A stretch of 64,000 nucleotides of DNA from Desulfobacterales bacterium. Lineage in GTDB: Bacteria > Desulfobacterota > Desulfobacteria > Desulfobacterales > Desulfosarcinaceae. The position numbers and the translations under genes are program-made. The stretch is from NCBI GenBank assembly GCA_016218685.1, contig JACRDD010000016.1:50531-114530 (forward strand), given 5' to 3'. Shown here in pieces: positions 26,773 through 35,820 of the stretch (the first letter of the stretch is position 1; each line of letters opens with the position of its first letter). The notes under the pieces are model-generated. The model had not been told where the DNA came from. It was given only the letters and a program-made list of their open reading frames with translations, and did not search any database.

Positions 26773-27390
26773 ATGACCAAAGATTTATCGTTTGGCGAGC
26801 AGATCAAAGGCTTCTTGGACCCGGAGGAAGGCAGGCGGTTGTACGAAACCTCTCTTCGCGCCGCAGGAAAAGGGCCTTGCCTGGAAATCGGCGGTTATTG
26901 CGGCCGATCAACTTACTATATCGGCCAGGCCTGCCAGGAAAAAGGCGCCATCCTTTTTTCCATTGATCACCACCGCGGGTCGGAAGAACAACAGCCCGGC
27001 GAGGAGTATTTCGATCCCTCCCTTTTCGACGCCCGCGCGTATACAATCGACACCTTCAGCCATTTCCGGCGTACGTTGCAGCGCGCGGATCTGGAAAAGA
27101 ACGTGGTGCCCATCGTGGCCGCTTCCGCCGTGGCGGCCCAAGCCTGGGCCACCCCCCTGGGCATGGTTTTCATCGACGGGGGGCATGCCTACGAAACGGT
27201 GCGGCGGGACTATGAAGGGTGGTCCCGGCACATCGTTGCCGGCGGCTACCTGCTAATCCACGACATTTTCAAGGACCCGTCCCAGGGAGGTCAGGCCCCC
27301 TACCAGATTTACCAGACAGCGTTGGCTTCGGGCGCCTTCGAGGAATTGCCCATGACCCGGACGCTGGGCGTGCTGCGGCGCACGGCATAA
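26773..27390 (+). CDS. Class I SAM-dependent methyltransferase (Methyltransf_24-like)
   Basis: 205 residues from the ATG at 26773, with AGGAAAGGGG upstream. The SAM-binding motif I is CLEIGGYCGRST (about 36-47). An acidic residue follows in SIDHH, and a post-motif FIDGGHAYETVRRD (about 138-151) is typical of the Methyltransf_24 family, which often modifies sugars or small molecules. The substrate is unknown. It is divergent from the kinase genes and 28 bases before the secreted SGNH-like protein, so those two may be co-transcribed. Confidence 0.82.
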   Translation: MTKDLSFGEQIKGFLDPEEGRRLYETSLRAAGKGPCLEIGGYCGRSTYYIGQACQEKGAILFSIDHHRGSEEQQPGEEYFDPSLFDARAYTIDTFSHFRRTLQRADLEKNVVPIVAASAVAAQAWATPLGMVFIDGGHAYETVRRDYEGWSRHIVAGGYLLIHDIFKDPSQGGQAPYQIYQTALASGAFEELPMTRTLGVLRRTA

Positions 27391-27418
27391 AGATCGAAAG
27401 GAGATGAAAGAGTTGCGA

Positions 27419-28357
27419 ATGCGAATCAATACGTTTGGAAAAGAATGGGTTATCTTGTTGTGGTTGCTTTTCTTTGTCACATCCTCACCTGCCTATGGTG
27501 ATAACGAGCGGATCATTTTTCTGCATCATTCCACGGGGGGAGGTGTATACACCGAAGGTTCGGTAGCCAACTGGTTTCAAACCTATAACCAGGATAACGA
27601 CACCAATCTTCAAATCACCTCCAGGCAGTATCCCACCTCCCCCTACCCATGGGAAAACTACCCTTATGACTACTGGAATCTATGGATTAACGGCGCGTGT
27701 AATTCAAATGATCCTGATATCGAGTGTTTGAACACCCTGACCCAAGACTTCGAGGTGGTGGTCTTCAAGCATTGCTTCCCGGGGGCCGGAATTTTGGGTG
27801 ATAGTGGCACCCCTTCGGTTTCTTCTCCGATAAAGCGTTTGGAGAATTATCGCTTGCAATACAGGGCCTTGCGCGACCTGATGGATGAATACCCCAACAC
27901 CATCTTTATCGTATGGACCCTGGCGCCCTTACACCGCCTGGCCACCGATGCCCAAGAAGCGGCGCGAGCCAGGGAATTTGTCGACTGGGTCAAGGGTGAT
28001 TTCCTGGCCGAGAACGGCAGCCACCCCAATATCTTCATCTTCGATTTCTGGGGCATCGTTGCCGAAAACGATCCCAACCCTGCCAATGGGCAGGTCAATT
28101 GCCTGCGCTATGAATACGAAGGCAGCCACACCGATAGTGATTCCCATCCCAACGAAAGCGCCAATGTGGTCGCAGGGCCGGCCTTCGCCGAGCGAATTGT
28201 GGAAGCCATCCAGATCTTTACCGAGGGCGGCGGAGCGACCAGCAGCAGTAGCAGCGGCGGCGCAAGCAGCAGCTCTTCCGGCGGTGCGAGCAGCAGCTCC
28301 TCCGGCGGTGCAAGCTCTGGTTCGAGTTGTTTTATTTCCGTACTGTCCAGTTGGTAA
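27419..28357 (+). CDS. Secreted SGNH-hydrolase-like protein with Ser/Gly repeats and a Cys-containing tail
   Basis: About 312 residues from the ATG at 27419; TTG at 27413 and ATG at 27404 are alternatives, but the GAAAGGAG site ends directly at 27404. A signal peptide (ILLWLLFFVTSSPAYG) is followed by IIFLHHSTGGG, which resembles SGNH block I with the nucleophilic Ser. A later SHTDSDSHPNESA stretch fits the catalytic D-x-x-H block. The C-terminus is a low-complexity Gly-Ala-Ser repeat (28256-28327) ending in SSCFISVLSSW. The tail recalls CFI-type C-terminal sorting boxes that follow Gly/Ser linkers, but it is much shorter. An ester- or sugar-acting surface enzyme is likely; the SGNH call is moderate. 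The stop lies two bases from the stop of the converging response regulator. Confidence 0.6.
   Translation: MRINTFGKEWVILLWLLFFVTSSPAYGDNERIIFLHHSTGGGVYTEGSVANWFQTYNQDNDTNLQITSRQYPTSPYPWENYPYDYWNLWINGACNSNDPDIECLNTLTQDFEVVVFKHCFPGAGILGDSGTPSVSSPIKRLENYRLQYRALRDLMDEYPNTIFIVWTLAPLHRLATDAQEAARAREFVDWVKGDFLAENGSHPNIFIFDFWGIVAENDPNPANGQVNCLRYEYEGSHTDSDSHPNESANVVAGPAFAERIVEAIQIFTEGGGATSSSSSGGASSSSSGGASSSSSGGASSGSSCFISVLSSW
28256..28327 (+). repeat. Three 24-bp in-frame repeats encoding Gly-Gly-Ala-Ser-rich units
   Basis: Units at 28256-28279, 28280-28303 and 28304-28327 encode GGASSSSS, GGASSSSS and GGASSGSS. They form a flexible linker before the cysteine-containing tail of the secreted protein. 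Copy number could vary by recombination. Confidence 0.9.
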
Positions 28358-28359
28358 TT

Positions 28360-29844
28360 TTAATCACCAAGTACCCTCATCGGCTGTGCATCATGCGGCT
28401 GGTCGAGAAATGAAGACGGTTTCGAGGGGCATGTGGACGGGCCGGACAGACCATGCTTCTTCAGCAGTTCAAACAGCCGCGTGCGGGACAAACCTGAAAT
28501 TTGGCAGGCTTCCTTGCGACTGCCTTGGGTGGCCCGCAGCAAACGTTCCAGATAGTGCCGATCCATAAGCTCGCGATAGGTTGCTATTGCGGGACATTCT
28601 TCAGCGAGCCGTTCGATGGGGGCAAATCCTCTCGCCGGATCGGTTCCGGCCTCGACAGGGATGCCCTTGACCGCCAAGCGGGCCAGGGTGGCCCGGATGT
28701 GCACGGGCAGATGATGAGGGTAAAGGGTCGGTTCTGGACCGGCTGAACAGAGCGTCTCTTCGAGGGCATGAAACAGCTCGCGGACGTTGCCCGGCCAGTT
28801 GTAGCGTTGCAGCGCATCGATAAAGTCCATCGAGAGCCCTTTGGTTTCCTTCCTATTGAGGCTGCACAGGCGGTTGAGGTAATGGATGGCCAGACATTGG
28901 ATATCCTGGGGGCGCTGGCGCAGAGGCGGTGTATCGATGCTCAAGGTGCGCAACCGGAACAGCAGGTCGCTGCGAAATAAGCCCTTGGCGACCATGGTTT
29001 CCAGATCTCGGTTGGTGGCCGCGATCAACCTGAAATCCACGGAAACTTCACTTTGACCGCTGACAGGCCGCAGGCGTCTTTCCTGAATCACGCGCAGGAA
29101 CTTCTTCTGAATCGATAGCGGCATCTCGCCGATTTCATCCAGCAATAGGGTGCCGCCATGGGCCTGCCGGATCAATCCATCGCGATCCTTATCAGCGCCG
29201 GTAAAGGCCCCACGGGCATGGCCGAAGAGCAGGCTTTCCACCAGGTTTTCCGGTAGGGAGGTACAATCCACCACCACGAAGGGATAGTCAGCCCGACTAC
29301 TGTTTTCGTGAATGGCATGGGCCAGCAGCTCCTTGCCGGTTCCGGTTTCGCCGCAGATCAGGACATTGGATTCCGTGGTGGCTGCCTGGGCCACACGTTC
29401 CAGAACGGCGTTGAGCACGGGGCTTTGACCGACGATGTTATCGCGCTTGAGCAACCTGGGCCGATCATGGGCGATTTTGGTCTTGTGGTAGGTCAGGGCG
29501 CGTTCGATTTTCAGCATCATCTCATGGAGGCCAGCCGGCTTGACCATATAATCCCAAGCGCCGTTCTTAATGGCCAATTCAGCGGCATTGGGATCGCCAT
29601 TGCCGGTGATGATGATCACTTCGGGTGCATTGGCGATTTGCCGAATGCGCGGCAGAATGTGCAGGCCGTTCCCATCGGGCAATCCAACATCCAAAAGTAC
29701 CAGATCGAACGCATCCTTCTGGATGGCATCCCATCCCTGCCGAGCCGTATCGGCGCAGCGGGCTTGGCATCCCATGCGCTTGGCCACATTGGCCAGCATG
29801 GTATTGATTCCAGGATCGTCATCGATGATCAGAATTTCGTTCAT
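28360..29844 (-). CDS. NtrC-family sigma-54 response regulator
   Basis: 494 residues from the ATG at 29844, with GAGGG six bases upstream. The receiver domain is at about 1-120 (IIDDD pocket, phospho-Asp in LVLLDVGLP, Lys in VKPAG). The AAA+ domain has Walker A GETGTGKE, a canonical GAFTGA loop in HARGAFTGADKD, Walker B LLLDEIGE and both arginine fingers (FRSDLLFRL). The C-terminal HTH reads ACQISGLSRTRLFEL, followed by a short Pro/Ser-rich tail. Unlike the two regulators at 19-22 kb, this one should activate sigma-54 RNA polymerase. Its gene follows the glycosyltransferase and methyltransferase genes on the same strand. A near-perfect sigma-54 promoter lies at 34490-34506 in the same window. 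The partner kinase is not adjacent. Confidence 0.92.
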   Translation of the reverse strand: MNEILIIDDDPGINTMLANVAKRMGCQARCADTARQGWDAIQKDAFDLVLLDVGLPDGNGLHILPRIRQIANAPEVIIITGNGDPNAAELAIKNGAWDYMVKPAGLHEMMLKIERALTYHKTKIAHDRPRLLKRDNIVGQSPVLNAVLERVAQAATTESNVLICGETGTGKELLAHAIHENSSRADYPFVVVDCTSLPENLVESLLFGHARGAFTGADKDRDGLIRQAHGGTLLLDEIGEMPLSIQKKFLRVIQERRLRPVSGQSEVSVDFRLIAATNRDLETMVAKGLFRSDLLFRLRTLSIDTPPLRQRPQDIQCLAIHYLNRLCSLNRKETKGLSMDFIDALQRYNWPGNVRELFHALEETLCSAGPEPTLYPHHLPVHIRATLARLAVKGIPVEAGTDPARGFAPIERLAEECPAIATYRELMDRHYLERLLRATQGSRKEACQISGLSRTRLFELLKKHGLSGPSTCPSKPSSFLDQPHDAQPMRVLGD

Positions 29845-29955
29845 GATCGCCCTCGGCTCGGTCTGAGATACGCTGTATGGTTCTGCCAAGGGTATCGGCG
29901 GGGCAGGGCAAATCTTTAGAAAGGCCAAGTGGTCCGATGAGACGACGCCGGCGTT

Positions 29956-30693
29956 TTAAGCAGCGGGCCGCTGGTCTGCTGGGGCGGATTTGCGGAAGTA
30001 GAACACGACGCTTTTGCCCATGAAAGGGTTGAGCCAGCGCTCCAGTGTGCGGGTCAAGCGGGGCTTTTGCATCATGTCCCAGACCAGGAAGCGATGGTAA
30101 ATCTTCACCGGCCAGAGCTCCTCCTTCTGGACGCCAACGATGCACTTGAGCCACCAGAAGGGGCTGTGCAGGCTGTGGGCAAAATGGGTGTGCCAATGGC
30201 GAACGCCATGGGATTCCACCTGTCGAAGCAATCGATCGGCCTTGTAGATGCGGATGTGACCGCCCGGCAGGCAACGGTATTGCGACGATAGGCGCCAGCA
30301 GAGCGTTTCGGGCCATTCGCGCGGCACGCTCACCACCAACGGGCATCCCGGTTTGAGCACGCGCACGATTTCGGCCATGGCACCGAGGTGATTGGGCACA
30401 TGTTCCAGCACCTCGGAGCAGATGACCAGGTCGAAGGTCGCATCCCCAAAAGGAAGATGATTGATGTCGGAAGCCGCAAGGCTCCAGCGCCCGTTGCCAT
30501 GGGCGCCCAATTGGTCGTGGTATTGAAGGCGCGATCGGGCCTTGGTCAGGTCGTCGAAGTTGGCATCGGCGCCGATCACGATAGCGCTTTCGATCGCATA
30601 AGCCGCGGCCACATGGCGGCCCGAGCCGCACCCGATGTCCAAAACGCGGCTGCCGGGGGGCAACCGCAGGCAGTTAAAGTCGACGGTAATCAT
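29956..30693 (-). CDS. Class I SAM-dependent methyltransferase
   Basis: 245 residues from the ATG at 30693. Motif I is VLDIGCGSGRH (about 15-25), with DINHLPF and the FDLVICSEVLEHV motif (about 85-97) of Methyltransf_11-type enzymes. The C-terminal third carries aromatic-rich segments that may touch the membrane or substrate. The start overlaps the end of the glycosyltransferase gene by 20 bases, so the two are co-expressed. A role in modifying a glycan or lipid-linked sugar is inferred from that neighbour. Confidence 0.85.
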   Translation of the reverse strand: MITVDFNCLRLPPGSRVLDIGCGSGRHVAAAYAIESAIVIGADANFDDLTKARSRLQYHDQLGAHGNGRWSLAASDINHLPFGDATFDLVICSEVLEHVPNHLGAMAEIVRVLKPGCPLVVSVPREWPETLCWRLSSQYRCLPGGHIRIYKADRLLRQVESHGVRHWHTHFAHSLHSPFWWLKCIVGVQKEELWPVKIYHRFLVWDMMQKPRLTRTLERWLNPFMGKSVVFYFRKSAPADQRPAA

Positions 30694-31954
30694 GGATGGT
30701 CTGAAGGTAGGCCGCAACCGTCTGGCGCGCGGCCGCTTCCCAGGTGAAATGGGTCATGACCCGTTGATATCCTCTTTGGCTCATGGCTTTGGCATATTGA
30801 GGATCGTCGCACACCCTGGCAATGGCTTGGGCCAGGGCCATAGGATCTCCCGGCGGCACCAGCAGCCCCGCATCCCCAACCACCTCGGGCAGGGCGCCGC
30901 CCGTGGTACTGACGACCGGAACGCCGCAGGCCATGGCCTCGCCGGCTGGAAGCCCGAAACCCTCATAGAGCGAAGGTACCACCGCCGCCCAGGCGCGCGC
31001 ATATTGATACAGATACTCGTCCTGGGGAATCCTGCCCGTGAAACGCACATGGGCGCCGATGCCCAGTGTCCGGATCAGTTCGAAAATGGGGCTTTTTTCC
31101 TTGGGCATGCCCACCACCACCAGTTTCAATTGGGGATGCGTCGGCAGCAGGCGCGCCACGGCCTGCAGCAGAATATGCAGTCCTTTCAAAGCGATGTCCG
31201 AACTGTTGGTGACCATCAGGCGGTACGGCTCCCGCGCGACCCCCGGCAGTGGATGGAAGCTTTCGGTATCGATGCCGTTGGGCACGACGCTGAAGCGTTC
31301 GGCCGGAATGCGGAACTCGCGCCGGATATCTTCCCGGGCACAGGCCGAGACGGTTATGATGCGCTTGAGCTTGGGTGCCACGCGCTTTTGCATGCCGATG
31401 AAACTGTACCAGCGCAGGTGCTTGGCCTTTTTCCAGAGTTTGGTTTCCGCTTGAATGGCCAGGTCCCGGTCCACGGTGATGGGATGGTGAATGGTGGCCA
31501 CGGTGGGCAATCTGCGGGCCAAGGCCCAGATGCCGTAGGACAGGCATTGATTGTCGTGGAGAATGTCGTAGCCGTTATGCGCCTTGAGCAGGCGAAAGGC
31601 CCGCAACCCGAAGGTGAGCGGCTCGCTGAAGCCCATGGTGGAGACCCCGACCCACTCGATCATATTGATGGGATCGAACAGTTCCCTGGCCGTGGGTGTC
31701 CGGAAAAGGTCCTCCGGGTTGTAGAGATCGAGGCTGGGCAGCGGGTGCAAGCGGGCACCGTTATCCAATATGGGATAAGGCGGGCCTGAGATCACATCCA
31801 CTGTGTGGCCCAGCTTACAGAGCGCATGGCTCAGATGGCGCACATAGACCCCTTGCCCGCCGCAGTGGGGGTTGCTCCGGTAGCTGAGCAAGCCGATACG
31901 CAGGGGGCGGTCGTTGATTACGGGCGACTGTGAAGAGAATGAACGGGCGGGCAA
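30674..31954 (-). CDS. Glycosyltransferase family 4
   Basis: 426 residues. The start appears to be TTG at 31954; there is no in-frame ATG before the conserved LRIGLLSYR opening. N-terminal GT-B features include GGQGVYVRHL (about 33-42) and a TIHHPITVDRD region. The GT4 signatures are FSVVPNGID (about 230), and the E-x7-E motif in PSLYEGFGLPAGEAMACGVPV (about 335-355, E-G-F-G then E-A-M), which binds the sugar nucleotide. It probably builds an exopolysaccharide, LPS or glycolipid sugar; the donor cannot be read from sequence. It heads a set with the overlapping methyltransferase and the sigma-54 response regulator. Confidence 0.9.
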   Translation of the reverse strand: MPARSFSSQSPVINDRPLRIGLLSYRSNPHCGGQGVYVRHLSHALCKLGHTVDVISGPPYPILDNGARLHPLPSLDLYNPEDLFRTPTARELFDPINMIEWVGVSTMGFSEPLTFGLRAFRLLKAHNGYDILHDNQCLSYGIWALARRLPTVATIHHPITVDRDLAIQAETKLWKKAKHLRWYSFIGMQKRVAPKLKRIITVSACAREDIRREFRIPAERFSVVPNGIDTESFHPLPGVAREPYRLMVTNSSDIALKGLHILLQAVARLLPTHPQLKLVVVGMPKEKSPIFELIRTLGIGAHVRFTGRIPQDEYLYQYARAWAAVVPSLYEGFGLPAGEAMACGVPVVSTTGGALPEVVGDAGLLVPPGDPMALAQAIARVCDDPQYAKAMSQRGYQRVMTHFTWEAAARQTVAAYLQTIHDYRRL

Positions 31955-32042
31955 GGCATCACCAACGATTTATGCTGATATTTCTGCGTATGATCAACTA
32001 TCCGAGCCGAATCAGATATCCCGGATGGCGTTTCAGGGTCAA

Positions 32043-32084
32043 GTATAAAAAAAGAGCGGGGTCCCGGACTGGCGGGACCCCGCT
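32043..32084 (-). terminator. Rho-independent terminator after the large lipoprotein gene
   Basis: An 11-bp perfect stem, AGCGGGGTCCC (32055-32065) with GGGACCCCGCT (32074-32084), and an 8-base loop. On the minus strand it is followed by a run of U, 32 bases beyond the lipoprotein stop. Confidence 0.92.
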
Positions 32085-32115
32085 GATCATGGGTGCGGTG
32101 AACGCGGATGTTGGC

Positions 32116-34416
32116 CTATTCGATCACTTCACCCTTGATGACTCTGAGCACGACATCGGTGGGTACCGCTCCCACCAAATCGGTTTGGGACGAATCATAG
32201 GTCAGGGTCGGCTCACCGACTTCTTCTTCATTCTCGAAGGTGATGCCGGTAGGATCCTCCACCTCGTTCATAATCAGGCACTCTTCAATTCCCTTGATCA
32301 CGTACTGGTTGCCATCGGCGTCTTCCAGTTGCGTGCCGTCAGCCAGGTTGATCTGGGGCTCCCATTGGCCGCTCTCGGGATTGTAGGCCCACGGCATGTT
32401 CAAGGAGAAGCCGTCATACTCCAGGCGGAACCTTTTGCCGTCATTGGTGGCCTCCCCATTGGCATCATTGGCCGTGCTATGGGTATAGGCGAAGGAAAGG
32501 GGCGGATCGAAAGAGGCGAAATTGCCATTGGCGTCCCTTACCGTGACGTACTGGTTCCACTGATCCGTGCCAGTGTTCCAAGTGTAATACACTTCCGCGT
32601 TATTTGCTTCCCAGAAATAGGGTTCCTGGTCGTTGAAATACTGCTCGGTGGTCAACGGCCCAAGGTGGTAGCCCCACTGCAGCATGTTTCCTTCCGGGAT
32701 ATCCAGGCCGGAAAGGGAGACTTGATTTTCCTCGGCTGCATCGTACAACATCATCTCGGAAGCAATGAAGTGGAAGCTTTTTTCCGACTCATTGCCCCAA
32801 TAGCTATTTTGGGAATCTTGGGCTTGATCCACAACCGTTTGATCGATCGGCATATCCAAGGTAAAGGCCCAAGTGTAGAGGGTTAGGTCCGTGGCCTCGC
32901 TGGGTGAAAGGGTTTGCTCGGTGTGGAAGTAAACGGTGCTGCTATTGTCCGGCGTTGCGCCGCCGGCATAGAGCGTTCCAATGCGCAGGAAAGATTTGAG
33001 GGGCTCGCACCAGGCCCCATCCCATTCGGTAAAGGTGACCTCGGCGATATTGGGATCGCCTTCGGGGTAGTAGACGATCTGGCCGTTGCTTTGGTCCCGG
33101 TATCCAATTTCAATGAAGCTTGAACCGTCCCAGGTAATGATGGCATCTGTCCCGTCGGCCCATTTGGACAGTTCCACACCCGTCAAGTCTCCCAGCGGCA
33201 TCTGGCTGGCCGTGTGCTTGGTCAGCTTGCCCGCCGCGCGGAAGACGGTATATTCATTGCCGTCCATGTCGCTGACCGTGGCGCCACTGGCCAAGGTGAG
33301 GTTGTTGTTGGTCCACAGCCCATAGTAGCCCACATAACCGTTTTTGGTGCCTGAATCGGTTTCGAATTCGATGGGGAATCCGGAGTTCAGCCTCGTCTCG
33401 GCGCCGGTTTCGGCGTCAAACAGCTTATAGCGGTAGATGCGATGTTTGAGATCATCCTTGGCGTAGACCGCCGGGTCCTGGCCCTCTTCGGTCTCCTTGA
33501 AGTAGGTTTCGTTAAAAGCGATCTGTGAGACGGTGGGCGGTGGCAAGAATTCGCCGCCTTCATCTTCATTCCATTCGGTCTCCTGGTCATAGACATAGGC
33601 ATTGCCTTGGGTTACATCGGCATTGGCCACCACACGCACCTTGCGGTGACTTTCCCATCCGCCGGCTATGCCCTCGTCGTCCACGTTCTCGATGACCACA
33701 TTGCCCTCTTCGGCGCTGACGCTCAAGGCCATCTGCATCACTTCCAGGCCTTCATCGCCATCCTCGTTCACCATGTTGCCTTTGAAATGGGCGGTCATGG
33801 CACCATAGGGATATTCTTCGCTGACACCCTCTGTAACTTCGAAATAGCCGCGGACCAACATGGGCTGGTCATTCGGTCCGTTTACATAAAGCCAGACTTT
33901 GATGATCATGGGGGCGGTGTTGCTGGCCCGGGTTACATCCACAATAATCTCCATCAAGGTTTCAGTGGTGGTGGAGGTGGTGGTATTGCCCGATTGGCTC
34001 TGCTGGCTGTCATCGTCATCCCGAACCAGCGCTTTGTAGGGGCCTGCATTGATAAAATTAGAGTAGCTGGTTTCGTTGCATACACCCAGAATGGTATTGA
34101 TCATGTCCAGGGCATCGGTGTCGTCCACCCAAGAGCGTTTGACCGCATTGGTATAATCGGTGTCGGTGTCGTTGTAGATTCCCCGGGCCGCGGCCCTGAA
34201 AATACTCCTGGAGGCTCGGGCGGCGCCGGCCTCGTCCACATTGGACAATTGGATACGGTCGGGAAGCGCCAAGGCGCTTACCTCACCGCTGGAGCCGCTG
34301 CTGCTGGAGCCGCCACCGCCGCAGCCCGCCATTAGAATAAGGGCGGTCACCGCCACCATGGTCAGTCTCCAGGCAGCAGCATGTTTGCATGAACGTTTGG
34401 AATTCTTCCGAACCAT
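32116..34416 (-). CDS. Large lipoprotein of unknown function, sigma-54 controlled
   Basis: 766 residues. A signal peptide ends in the lipobox LMAGC (Cys32), followed by a Gly/Ser linker (GGGGSSSSGSSG), so the protein is anchored to a membrane by a lipid. The rest is rich in Asp, Asn, Thr and aromatic residues, with few lysines and beta-rich spacing. Acidic DTDTDY and DDDDS stretches may bind calcium. I recognise no catalytic domain. The start has GGAGGAGAAG just upstream. It is a single-gene unit between a -24/-12 promoter (34490-34506) and a strong terminator (32043-32084). Related large delta-proteobacterial lipoproteins exist, but I cannot name a family. Confidence 0.85.
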   Translation of the reverse strand: MVRKNSKRSCKHAAAWRLTMVAVTALILMAGCGGGGSSSSGSSGEVSALALPDRIQLSNVDEAGAARASRSIFRAAARGIYNDTDTDYTNAVKRSWVDDTDALDMINTILGVCNETSYSNFINAGPYKALVRDDDDSQQSQSGNTTTSTTTETLMEIIVDVTRASNTAPMIIKVWLYVNGPNDQPMLVRGYFEVTEGVSEEYPYGAMTAHFKGNMVNEDGDEGLEVMQMALSVSAEEGNVVIENVDDEGIAGGWESHRKVRVVANADVTQGNAYVYDQETEWNEDEGGEFLPPPTVSQIAFNETYFKETEEGQDPAVYAKDDLKHRIYRYKLFDAETGAETRLNSGFPIEFETDSGTKNGYVGYYGLWTNNNLTLASGATVSDMDGNEYTVFRAAGKLTKHTASQMPLGDLTGVELSKWADGTDAIITWDGSSFIEIGYRDQSNGQIVYYPEGDPNIAEVTFTEWDGAWCEPLKSFLRIGTLYAGGATPDNSSTVYFHTEQTLSPSEATDLTLYTWAFTLDMPIDQTVVDQAQDSQNSYWGNESEKSFHFIASEMMLYDAAEENQVSLSGLDIPEGNMLQWGYHLGPLTTEQYFNDQEPYFWEANNAEVYYTWNTGTDQWNQYVTVRDANGNFASFDPPLSFAYTHSTANDANGEATNDGKRFRLEYDGFSLNMPWAYNPESGQWEPQINLADGTQLEDADGNQYVIKGIEECLIMNEVEDPTGITFENEEEVGEPTLTYDSSQTDLVGAVPTDVVLRVIKGEVIE

Positions 34417-34727
34417 ACTTCTCCTCCATAGGTGTTAAAGATGAAACGAACAAATAGGATCAACATCCGGAAATGGCGGTATCCAGATGAGCAAACGATG
34501 TGCCAATAAGCCAGGAAGGACACACGCGTAGGAAAGTATTCTAAAATTCAGGTAGATGGATGACTCCTTGGAATATATTGGGCGATTGTGCAGCGTTCTA
34601 TTCTTCGTCCATGTTCGCTTTGCCGAACAGGGGTGTGTTCGGAAAACAGGACTATTGCGCCAAGGCTTGCGATCGACGATAAAAGCATGCGATGGGTATT
34701 TTAAAACGGATTCGATCGGAGGCACCC
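34417..34727 (+). other. Divergent intergenic region between the lipoprotein and HMG-CoA lyase genes
   Basis: 311 bases, AT-richer than the flanks. It holds the sigma-54 promoter (34490-34506) reading toward the lipoprotein, and the GGAGG ribosome site of the HMG-CoA lyase gene at its right end. The space upstream of the sigma-54 promoter, roughly 34520-34690, is where activator-binding sites would be expected; I see no obvious inverted repeat there. No convincing gene. Confidence 0.7.
34490..34506 (-). promoter_or_regulatory. Sigma-54 (-24/-12) promoter of the large lipoprotein gene
   Basis: Minus strand reads TTGGCAC-ATCGT-TTGCT, an exact match to the TGGCAC-N5-TTGCW consensus with GG and GC ten bases apart. 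Transcription would start near 34479, giving a leader of about 60 bases before the ATG at 34416. Confidence 0.82.
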
Positions 34728-35645
34728 ATGCGTGTTCCGCCCACCATCCATATAACCGAAGTGGGCCCGCGCGACGGCTTGCAGATGGAGCTTCGCGTGT
34801 TGTCCACTGCCGAAAAACTGGAACTCATTGCCGGTTTGGCTTCGGCCGGGCTAAGGGAAATCCAGGTAGCGGCTTTTGTCCATCCCGAAAAGGTGCCGGC
34901 CATGGCCGACGCCGAGGCCCTGATCGGGGCGCTGCCCCTGCACGATCAAATGCACTACAGCGCTCTGGCCTTGAATCTCCAGGGCGTGGTACGCGCCTGC
35001 CGAACGGCAATTCCGTGGATCGAAATTTCCCTATCGGCCCATGACGCCCACAGCCGGCGCAATGCGGGCCTTTCGACAACCGATGCCTTGGCCCAGAGCG
35101 GCCCCATGCTCGCCATGGCCATCGGCGCGGGCCGCAAAGTGCGAGCCAGCATCCAGTGCGCCTTCGGCTATGAGACCCCCGAGGATGTCGATATCGACGC
35201 CGTGGCCGTGGCGGCCTCCCGATTGGTGGAGAAGGGCGCGGATCGGCTGGTGCTGGCCGATACCACGGGTCTGGCGGCGCCGCCGACCGTGCGTCGCATG
35301 CTGGCCGCCGTAGCGCCCATTGCCGGGTCTATCCCGGTGGGATTGCACTTGCATGATACCCGCGGGTTGGGTTTGGCCAATGTGATGGCCGCTCTGGAAT
35401 TGGGAATCTCTCATTTTGATACATCCCTCGGCGGCCTCGGGGGATGTCCTTTTATTGAAGGTGCAGCCGGCAATATCGCCACGGAAGATGCGCTCTACTT
35501 GTTTCACAGGCTGGGCATCGCCACGGGCATCGACATCAGCCGGGTAGCGGCCTTGAGCCGGCGCCTCGCGAGGGTTTTCAACCACCCGCTGCCGGGTAAG
35601 ATTTACCGCCTGGCCGCCACCCACCTCGATTTTAGACCTCGATGA
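34728..35645 (+). CDS. Hydroxymethylglutaryl-CoA lyase
   Basis: 305 residues from the ATG at 34728, which has GGAGG six bases upstream; an earlier in-frame ATG at 34692 lacks one. The enzyme cleaves HMG-CoA to acetoacetate and acetyl-CoA (leucine and ketone-body metabolism). The TIM-barrel opening EVGPRDGLQ (about 11-19) supplies the metal-binding Asp. HLHDTRGLG supplies the metal-binding His pair. GLGGCPFIEGAAGN carries the conserved catalytic Cys of the G-loop. No other leucine-degradation gene is adjacent, and related lyases of the family cannot be fully excluded. Confidence 0.88.
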   Translation: MRVPPTIHITEVGPRDGLQMELRVLSTAEKLELIAGLASAGLREIQVAAFVHPEKVPAMADAEALIGALPLHDQMHYSALALNLQGVVRACRTAIPWIEISLSAHDAHSRRNAGLSTTDALAQSGPMLAMAIGAGRKVRASIQCAFGYETPEDVDIDAVAVAASRLVEKGADRLVLADTTGLAAPPTVRRMLAAVAPIAGSIPVGLHLHDTRGLGLANVMAALELGISHFDTSLGGLGGCPFIEGAAGNIATEDALYLFHRLGIATGIDISRVAALSRRLARVFNHPLPGKIYRLAATHLDFRPR

Positions 35646-35820
35646 GGGGCTCGAAATCGCTCCCACTTTTTTTTCATCAAGTTCCAAATAAAGCGGTCGA
35701 TACAACAAATTGAGTCGTCACGGCCGTGTCCTCCACAAGCCGATGCATAAAGGGGGGACTTGGCGCAGACGGATAGGTAAAAAAACCAGGTCCTTTTGGG
35801 ATAGGTCTTCAGGTACCCGA

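Noticed and set aside
34435..34725. 96-codon open frame in the lipoprotein/HMG-CoA lyase gap
   Set aside because: It covers the sigma-54 promoter, has no ribosome site and no recognisable product.
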